DNA of 52,657 nucleotides, from assembly GCF_018129685.1 (NCBI RefSeq), contig NZ_JAFCLG010000031.1:1-52657 (forward strand). The letters are read 5' to 3'. The notes beneath the pieces were generated by a model. That model did not search any database, was not told where the DNA came from, and saw only the letters and a list, made by a program, of their open reading frames with translations. Positions 47,721-52,657 of the stretch are shown here, one piece after another (positions within the stretch are counted from its first letter, which is position 1; each line of letters begins with the position of its first letter). Both the position numbers and the translations under genes were made by a program. Source of the stretch: Bradyrhizobium manausense (lineage in GTDB: Bacteria > Pseudomonadota > Alphaproteobacteria > Rhizobiales > Xanthobacteraceae).

Positions 47721-49882
47721 GCCTTCTTCCCCACAGCCAGCAGTTTCCGATCGATAGGTAAGCGCCGCAGCGCCACGCCGGTCGCGGCGTAAATCGCGTT
47801 GCGCAGCGCCGGAGGTCCGGCGTTGACGCCGGCCTCGCCGATGCCGCCGGGCGCTTCGCCGCTCTTGACCACGGTGACCTCGACCTTCGGCGTCTCGTTG
47901 ATGCGCATCACGCGGTAGTCGTGGAAGTTCGATTGCTGCACGCGGCCTTTCTCGATGGTGATCTCGCCATACAGCGCGGCGGTGAGGCCGAAGATCAGGC
48001 CGCCCTCGATCTGCGCCTTCACCGTGTCGGGGTTGACCGCAATGCCGGTGTCGACCACCGAGGTGACGCGGCGAAGCACGATCTCGCCGATGTCGTCGAT
48101 CTCCGCCTCCACCACGGTCGCCAGATAGCTCGCAAACGACGGTTGCACGCAGACGCCGCGGCCGACCCGCGGCGGCAGTGGCTGGCCCCATCCGGATTTT
48201 TCCGCGACCAAGTTCAGCACGGCCAGCGCGCGCGGGTTCTTGGTCAGATGAGCGCGGCGGAATTCGACCGGGTCCTTGCCGGCCTTGCGCGCCAGCTCGT
48301 CCATCGCGCATTCAAACGCGAACACGTTGTTGTTCGGGCCGACGCCGCGCCAGAAGCCGGTCGGCACTGCCGGCGGCTCGGCGCGGACGTATTCGACCTG
48401 AAAGTTGGGGAAGTCGTAGGGGGCATCGACCGCAGCATCCACCGCGTCGATATCGATGCCCTTCTGGAAGGCCGGCGGCAGCCAGCGTGCGATCACCGCG
48501 GAGCCGGCGATCTTGTATTTCCAGGCCGACACCTTGCCATCGACCAATGTCGCGGCGACCTGGTCGCGATAAACAGGGCGGTAGACGTCGTGCTGGATGT
48601 CCTCCTCGCGGGTCCAGATCACCTTGACGGGATAGTCGACCTGTTTTGCGATTTTCACCGCCGCGATCACCATATCGGGCTCGAGCTTGCGACCAAAGCC
48701 GCCGCCGAGCAGATGCTGGTTCACGATCACCTTGTCGACGGGAACGCCGGCGGCCTTCGCCGCCTCCGACTGCACCCGCGTCATGATCTGCGTGCCGGTC
48801 CAGATCTCGCAGGCGTCGGGCCTGACGTGGACGGTGGCATTGATCGGCTCCATCGAGGCATGCGCCAGGAAGGGCAATTCGAAGCTCGCCTCGAACTTGT
48901 CGCCGCTCGCCAGCCCCTTGGCGATGTCGCCGGTGGATTTCGCGACCGCTCCATCCTTCTCGCTGGCCTTGCGCAGGTCCTCCCAGATGTCCTTGGTGGA
49001 GATTTTTGCGTTCGCCCCTTCGTCCCACTCGATCTTGAGCGCGTCGAGACCCTGCTTTGCCGCCCACATGTGATCGCCGATCACGGCGACGGAATCGTCG
49101 AGCACCACGACCTTGCGCACGCCGGCGATTTTCATCGCCGCGCTGTCGTCGACCTTGCCGACCTTGCCGCCGAACACGGGACAATTGGTGATCGCGGCGA
49201 TCTTCATGTCGGGCAGGATCGCATCGATGCCGTAGAGCGCCTTGCCGTTCACCTTGTCAGGTGTGTCGAGCCGCTTCAGCGGCTGGCCGATCAGGACGAA
49301 ATCCTTGGGGTCCTTGACCGCAACGTCTTTCGGCGGCGTCTGGCTCTGGGCTGCAAGCGCCAGTTCGCCATAGCCGAGCTTGCGGCCGCTCGCGGCATGG
49401 GCGACCTCGCCCTTCGCTGCCGTGCAGCTCGCGGGTTCGACCTGCCATTGCGCGGCGGCAGCCTGTATCAGCATCGCGCGCGCCGTGGCGCCTGCCGCAC
49501 GCAGCGGCTTCCACCAGGCGCGGATCGAGGTCGAGCCGCCCGTGGCCTGCAAGCCGAACACCGGGTTGGCGTAGAGCTTGTCGCTCGGCGGCGCGTGCTG
49601 CACCTCGACCTTGCTCCAATCGGCGTCGAGCTCCTCGGCCAGGATCATCGCAATCGAGGTGTAGACGCCCTGGCCCATCTCGACCTGCGGCATCATCAGC
49701 ACGGTGCGGCCGGTCTCGTCGATGCGGATGAAGGCGTTGGGCGCGAACTTGCCGTCGGTCGCGTCCTTCTGCGCCGGCTCGTTGACGGCGGCGCGCAGCG
49801 GCAGATGGAAGGCGAGCAGGACGCCGGTGGTGAGGCCGCCGGTCAGAAGCGCGCGGCGAGAGACGCTGTTATGTGCATTCAT
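47717..49882 (-). CDS. Periplasmic molybdopterin-binding subunit, xanthine dehydrogenase/IorB family
   Basis: A 721-residue molybdenum-cofactor protein of the IorB/aldehyde-oxidase type. It has a twin-arginine signal (SRRALLTGGLTTGVLLAF), so it is folded in the cytoplasm and exported. Cofactor-binding motifs are seen: MMPQVEMGQGVYTSIAMILAEEL, HLLGGGFGRKLEPD, WRGVGPNNNVFAFECAMDELA and APGGIGEAGVNAGPPALRNA, the last near the expected catalytic glutamate (GEAG). The family oxidises aldehydes, isoquinoline, nicotinate or similar N-heterocycles with water as the oxygen source. The start at 49882 lies 8 bp after the 2Fe-2S gene stop. No FAD subunit is encoded, in keeping with electron exit via cytochrome c. 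Confidence 0.93.
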   Translation of the reverse strand: MNAHNSVSRRALLTGGLTTGVLLAFHLPLRAAVNEPAQKDATDGKFAPNAFIRIDETGRTVLMMPQVEMGQGVYTSIAMILAEELDADWSKVEVQHAPPSDKLYANPVFGLQATGGSTSIRAWWKPLRAAGATARAMLIQAAAAQWQVEPASCTAAKGEVAHAASGRKLGYGELALAAQSQTPPKDVAVKDPKDFVLIGQPLKRLDTPDKVNGKALYGIDAILPDMKIAAITNCPVFGGKVGKVDDSAAMKIAGVRKVVVLDDSVAVIGDHMWAAKQGLDALKIEWDEGANAKISTKDIWEDLRKASEKDGAVAKSTGDIAKGLASGDKFEASFELPFLAHASMEPINATVHVRPDACEIWTGTQIMTRVQSEAAKAAGVPVDKVIVNQHLLGGGFGRKLEPDMVIAAVKIAKQVDYPVKVIWTREEDIQHDVYRPVYRDQVAATLVDGKVSAWKYKIAGSAVIARWLPPAFQKGIDIDAVDAAVDAPYDFPNFQVEYVRAEPPAVPTGFWRGVGPNNNVFAFECAMDELARKAGKDPVEFRRAHLTKNPRALAVLNLVAEKSGWGQPLPPRVGRGVCVQPSFASYLATVVEAEIDDIGEIVLRRVTSVVDTGIAVNPDTVKAQIEGGLIFGLTAALYGEITIEKGRVQQSNFHDYRVMRINETPKVEVTVVKSGEAPGGIGEAGVNAGPPALRNAIYAATGVALRRLPIDRKLLAVGKKA

Positions 49883-49890
49883 GGCTGATC

Positions 49891-50355
49891 TCACGACTGA
49901 CGGCCGGAGGCGGCGAGCTTGATGGCCTCGCGGATGCGCACATAGGTGCCGCAGCGGCAGATGTTGCCGGCCATCGCCGCATCGATGTCGGCGTCGTCAG
50001 GATTGGGTGTTGCCGCCAGAAGGGCCGCGGCGGACATGATCTGGCCGGACTGGCAATAGCCGCACTGGATCACTTCGGCATCGAGCCAGGCCTTCTGCAC
50101 CTTCGCGCCCGACGGCGTGCTGCCGACATGCTCGATCGTGGTGATGGCGCGGCTTTCGACCGCGCTGACCGGCAGCACGCAGGAGCGCACCGCCTTGCCG
50201 TCGACATGCACGGTGCAGGCGCCGCACTGCGCGATGCCGCAGCCGAATTTCGTGCCGGTCATACCTAAGATATCGCGCAGCACCCACAGCAGCGGCATGT
50301 CCGGTGGCGCGTCGAAGGACTTCGTTTCGCCGTTGATGGTGAGAGTTGTTGCCAT
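49891..50355 (-). CDS. 2Fe-2S subunit of the molybdenum hydroxylase
   Basis: A 154-residue protein with two 2Fe-2S clusters. The plant-ferredoxin-type cluster is CGIAQCGACTVHVDGKAVRSC and the second is CGYCQSGQIM with ICRCGTY near the C-terminus. This is the small (IorA/CoxS) subunit. The start at 50355 (MATTLTINGE) has AAGGGA at suitable distance; a start 6 bp earlier would leave none. No export signal is present, so it probably travels with the Tat-targeted molybdenum subunit. It is the first gene of a three-gene operon. Confidence 0.94.
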   Translation of the reverse strand: MATTLTINGETKSFDAPPDMPLLWVLRDILGMTGTKFGCGIAQCGACTVHVDGKAVRSCVLPVSAVESRAITTIEHVGSTPSGAKVQKAWLDAEVIQCGYCQSGQIMSAAALLAATPNPDDADIDAAMAGNICRCGTYVRIREAIKLAASGRQS

Positions 50356-50680
50356 ATGCATTCCCTTCTTCGCCCGATCGCTTGCGGCGATCCAGCCGGC
50401 GAACTCGCGCGCGACCATAATCATACCGATGCGAAACGATGAAGCTTCCAAATTCGCAGCAATGCATATCTGCGCGGCCAGCGCGTCAGGCCATGACGTT
50501 CACGAATTCGTGCGGCGATCATTGCGGCGATTCCAGGCTAATTGATATGATAAGCGTCATGTTTTGGCACATTTTCGTCATGCGCGCCGATGATCGCCGC
50601 AGACGATCGTGCGAACGCGCAAAATCACGCGATGACGAAAGTCGTGCGATTGGGAAATCGGCGGCACGTCCTTGCTTGCG
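50356..50680. other. Regulatory region upstream of the molybdenum hydroxylase operon
   Basis: No gene seen. A perfect 12-bp palindrome CACGAATTCGTG is at 50501-50512. The heptamer CGTCATG occurs directly at 50555 and 50576, 21 bp apart, and inverted (CATGACG) at 50492. These could be binding sites of a regulator encoded elsewhere. Confidence 0.4.
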
Positions 50681-50820
50681 ACCCATCCTTCGAGACGCCC
50701 GCCTTCGGCGGGCCCTCAGGATGAGGACGGAATGTGTGGCAGCAATTCCGACGGGCACGCCTGCCACTCAGCCTCATCCTGAGGAGACCGCTGAAAGCGG
50801 TCGTCTCGAAGGACGAGGCG
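50681..50820. repeat. Palindromic repeat (family B-like)
   Basis: CCATCCTTCGAGACGCCCGC and GGGCCCTCAGGATGAG are answered by CTCATCCTGAGGAGACCGC and GGTCGTCTCGAAGGACGAGG. It lies between the chemoreceptor 3' end and the hydroxylase operon. I see nothing else in 50821-51017. Confidence 0.8.
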
Positions 50821-51017
50821 CTTGCTCCGGCCGCCGCCGGGATTTCAACGGCGATGGCTCATCTCGCCGGAGGGCAAGATGCGATTTCGGAATAATCGCA
50901 TTATGCGCCTGTTTTGCCCGACGGGTCAAGGGGTCATCAGGCGCCTCGAGCGTGATGAGGTGCTAAGTCGTTGATTTTCTTCGCCCCGGCTACTGTGCAT
51001 GGGGTTGTTTTTCTGAC

Positions 51018-52442
51018 TCAGCTTTGCCGAAAACCCATCCGGAACGCGCCCCAGTGCTTGCCGCGGACCATGATCGGCGACGAGAGGTCCTTCATCAGCA
51101 CGAACTGCCCGCCGCCCATGTCGCGGCGATAGGTTTGCAGCAGGAACGGTTTCGTGTTGGCCGCGACCTTCTTCACCGCGCGATCGGTGAACAGGCGGCG
51201 GTTGCGGCAATTGGCGTTGTTCCAGACCGGGTCCTTGCCCTGCGGCAGCCGGTAGTTCGGATTGTGCGTCGGAAGGTACCCGCCCTTGGCCCAGGCGACG
51301 CAGAACACGATGCGCGGATCCGATGTCTGGATCGGATCCTGGATCGCGGGCAGCACGCGGTCGGTGAATTCGACATAGGCGGTGGTGTACTGCTTCGGAT
51401 CGGTGCCCGATATCTCGCGGTAGTTCTCGTCCATGAGCTGGTCGAGCGTGATCTCGCCGCGGCCGATCGCGGCCTCGAACTCGGCCGAGATCCGCTTGGC
51501 GGTTTCGACGACCGTCCGTATCAGCGGCGCATCCGATGTCTCGACGCCGCTGTCGGCGATCAGCGCGATCAGGCCTTCGGAGGTGTCGAGCAGTTTCGTC
51601 ACGCGCTGGTCGGCGCTCTTGAGATCGCGCGAGGAGAGGTCGACGCCCTTGGCGAGCTCGTTGAGCTCGGCGATGACGGTGTCGCAATGGCCGAGATTGG
51701 AGGTCGCCGCGCGCGTGACGCTGTCGATCTCGGCTTCCACCGAGGCGAAGCCCTGCTGGACGCGCGAGATGATGCCGGAGATCGCTTGCGCGCCTTCGCC
51801 GGCGGTCTTGGCGCGCTGCGAGGCATCGCCGCTCTCGCCGATCAGGCCTTCGATCTGGCCGTCGAGATCGCGCACGGTGTCGGAGATCTCCTGCGTGGCC
51901 TGCCGGGTGGCCTCCGCGAGATTCTTGACCTCGCTTGCGACCACGGCAAAGCCGCGTCCGGCATTGCCGGCGCGCGCGGCTTCAATCGTCGCGTTCAGCG
52001 CAAGCAGGTTGGTTTGCTTTGCGATCGCCTCGATCGAGCCGGAGACCTTTGCGACCTGCGCCAGCGCCGAGCCGACGGCGGAGAGGCGCGCCTCGATCCG
52101 CTCCACCGCCGCGACGAGCGCGGAGATATGGCTGACCGCGGTGTCGACCGCACCGCGCGACTGCGCGATCTCGCCGACGGCTGCCGATGCGGTCGACTGC
52201 ACCGCCTGCGAGGCGTTGGCGATGTCGCGGTTGGCCGAGACCATGGTCTCAGCCGTCGTCTGCAGGTGATGGAACCGCTCCGACTGGTTGGCGACGCGGC
52301 TCGCGACCTCCTGCACGTTGCCGGCGATGTCGGCGAGCTCGACGCCGAGACCGCCGATGCGGTCGGCCAGCTGGTCGATCAGCCGTTCGGCGAGCGTCCG
52401 GTTGGAGGCGGTGTCCAGCACTGCAACTTGCGCAACGGACAT
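51018..52442 (-). CDS. Soluble methyl-accepting chemotaxis-type protein with C-terminal sensor
   Basis: A 474-residue protein without membrane helices. The signalling coiled coil is N-terminal: helical heptads from residue 15, then the hairpin tip KQTNLLALNATIEAARAGNAGRGFAVVASEVKNLA at about 143-177, which contacts CheA/CheW. The C-terminal 160 residues look like a Cache-type domain (SGTDPKQYTTAYVEFTDRVLPAIQDPI, then GQFVLMKDLSSPIMVRGKHWGAFRMG). This order is the reverse of the usual receptor. It should sense something in the cytoplasm. It is a single gene. Confidence 0.9.
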   Translation of the reverse strand: MSVAQVAVLDTASNRTLAERLIDQLADRIGGLGVELADIAGNVQEVASRVANQSERFHHLQTTAETMVSANRDIANASQAVQSTASAAVGEIAQSRGAVDTAVSHISALVAAVERIEARLSAVGSALAQVAKVSGSIEAIAKQTNLLALNATIEAARAGNAGRGFAVVASEVKNLAEATRQATQEISDTVRDLDGQIEGLIGESGDASQRAKTAGEGAQAISGIISRVQQGFASVEAEIDSVTRAATSNLGHCDTVIAELNELAKGVDLSSRDLKSADQRVTKLLDTSEGLIALIADSGVETSDAPLIRTVVETAKRISAEFEAAIGRGEITLDQLMDENYREISGTDPKQYTTAYVEFTDRVLPAIQDPIQTSDPRIVFCVAWAKGGYLPTHNPNYRLPQGKDPVWNNANCRNRRLFTDRAVKKVAANTKPFLLQTYRRDMGGGQFVLMKDLSSPIMVRGKHWGAFRMGFRQS

Positions 52443-52548
52443 GGTTCGCGAATCCTCTGGTCAGGGCCGTTGATCGGCCCAGCACGGCATTCCCATTCCG
52501 GACTCTAGAGCGTGATTCGCGCCGGGCGTCTTGCCTGAGCGTGCACTA

Positions 52549-52657
52549 GGGTCTGTACTCAATAGGGATTCCATCTGAAATTAGATTGTGATTCAAGCTT
52601 CTCAACGGAAGGGAGGCTTGAATGGCAAAGCAGGTCTACTGGCTCAGCGATGCGGAA
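52549..52657 (+). mobile_element. Left end of an IS5-family insertion sequence, cut by the window edge
   Basis: A GGGTCTGTACTCAATAGGGATTC end at about 52549 is followed by a short leader. A GGAAGGGAGG ribosome binding site then precedes an ATG at 52622 opening MAKQVYWLSDAE, a familiar start of IS5-family (IS427-like) transposases. Only 12 codons are inside the window. Confidence 0.75.
52622..52657 (+). CDS. IS5-family transposase, N-terminal fragment at the window edge
   Basis: Only MAKQVYWLSDAE is visible. It continues past the right edge, so completeness cannot be judged. Confidence 0.7.
   Translation, partial: MAKQVYWLSDAE

Noticed and set aside
46377..48311. A longer 644-codon start for the cytochrome gene
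   Set aside because: The first 197 codons overlap the molybdenum-subunit gene out of frame; the ATG at 47720 gives a proper signal helix and an ATGA overlap.
47921..49888. A 655-codon open frame opposite the molybdenum subunit
   Set aside because: Antisense shadow of a gene with clear cofactor motifs.

Overview
The window reads as chromosomal DNA of a high-GC alphaproteobacterium, most likely Bradyrhizobium or a close Nitrobacteraceae relative. This is inferred from gene content: a RcdA/DUF1465 protein, DUF1192, DUF4164, a zapA - 6S RNA - 5-formyl-THF cyclo-ligase array, a tkt-gap-pgk-fba cluster and a TfdA-like dioxygenase. The intergenic palindromic repeats also fit. Most of it looks like core genome. 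The only insertion sequence is cut off at the right edge.

Layout. 0.2-3.8 kb (minus strand): TauE/SafE permease, polysaccharide flippase, DsbD N-domain protein. 3.9-7.8 kb: YqgE, a TfdA-type dioxygenase with two divergent SDRs, and a CsbD/DUF883-like stress protein. 7.9-12.3 kb: envelope genes (SGNH/DUF459 protein, MltB-type transglycosylase, GalU). 12.5-17.5 kb: two c-di-GMP proteins, one a synthase with an intact GGEEF and I-site, the other carrying a degenerate GGDEF and a full EAL. 17.7-22.5 kb: quinone oxidoreductase, DUF1192, a candidate small RNA, RcdA-like protein, bL31 and an ABC exporter. 22.6-25.6 kb: small exported protein, GNAT, and an OmpA/MotB-like plus MotA/ExbB-like pair. 25.7-32.4 kb: DUF1295 plus a CFA-synthase-like methyltransferase, then an RND efflux pair. 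32.9-42.5 kb (minus strand): transketolase, GAPDH, PGK, class II and class I aldolases, a ThiE-like protein, a Sel1 protein and an inositol monophosphatase. 42.8-46.1 kb: DUF4164, ZapA, 6S RNA, 5-FCL, a YmdB-like phosphodiesterase and an unrecognised exported protein. 46.4-50.4 kb (minus strand): a periplasmic molybdenum hydroxylase (2Fe-2S, Mo subunit, triheme cytochrome c). 51-52.4 kb: a soluble chemoreceptor. 52.5 kb to the end: start of an IS5-like element.

The gene sets suggest three linked themes: cell-envelope construction and efflux, c-di-GMP and chemosensory signalling, and central carbon flow through the triose/pentose phosphates. The most striking non-coding features are a three-hairpin candidate small RNA at about 19.22-19.32 kb and several families of two-armed palindromic repeats, 34-370 bp each as delimited here. 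At least one repeat lies in each of the eight convergent gene gaps. I saw no CRISPR array, prophage, tRNA or rRNA. I did not find a clearly novel multigene system; the best leads are the small RNA, the repeat distribution and several promoter palindromes.
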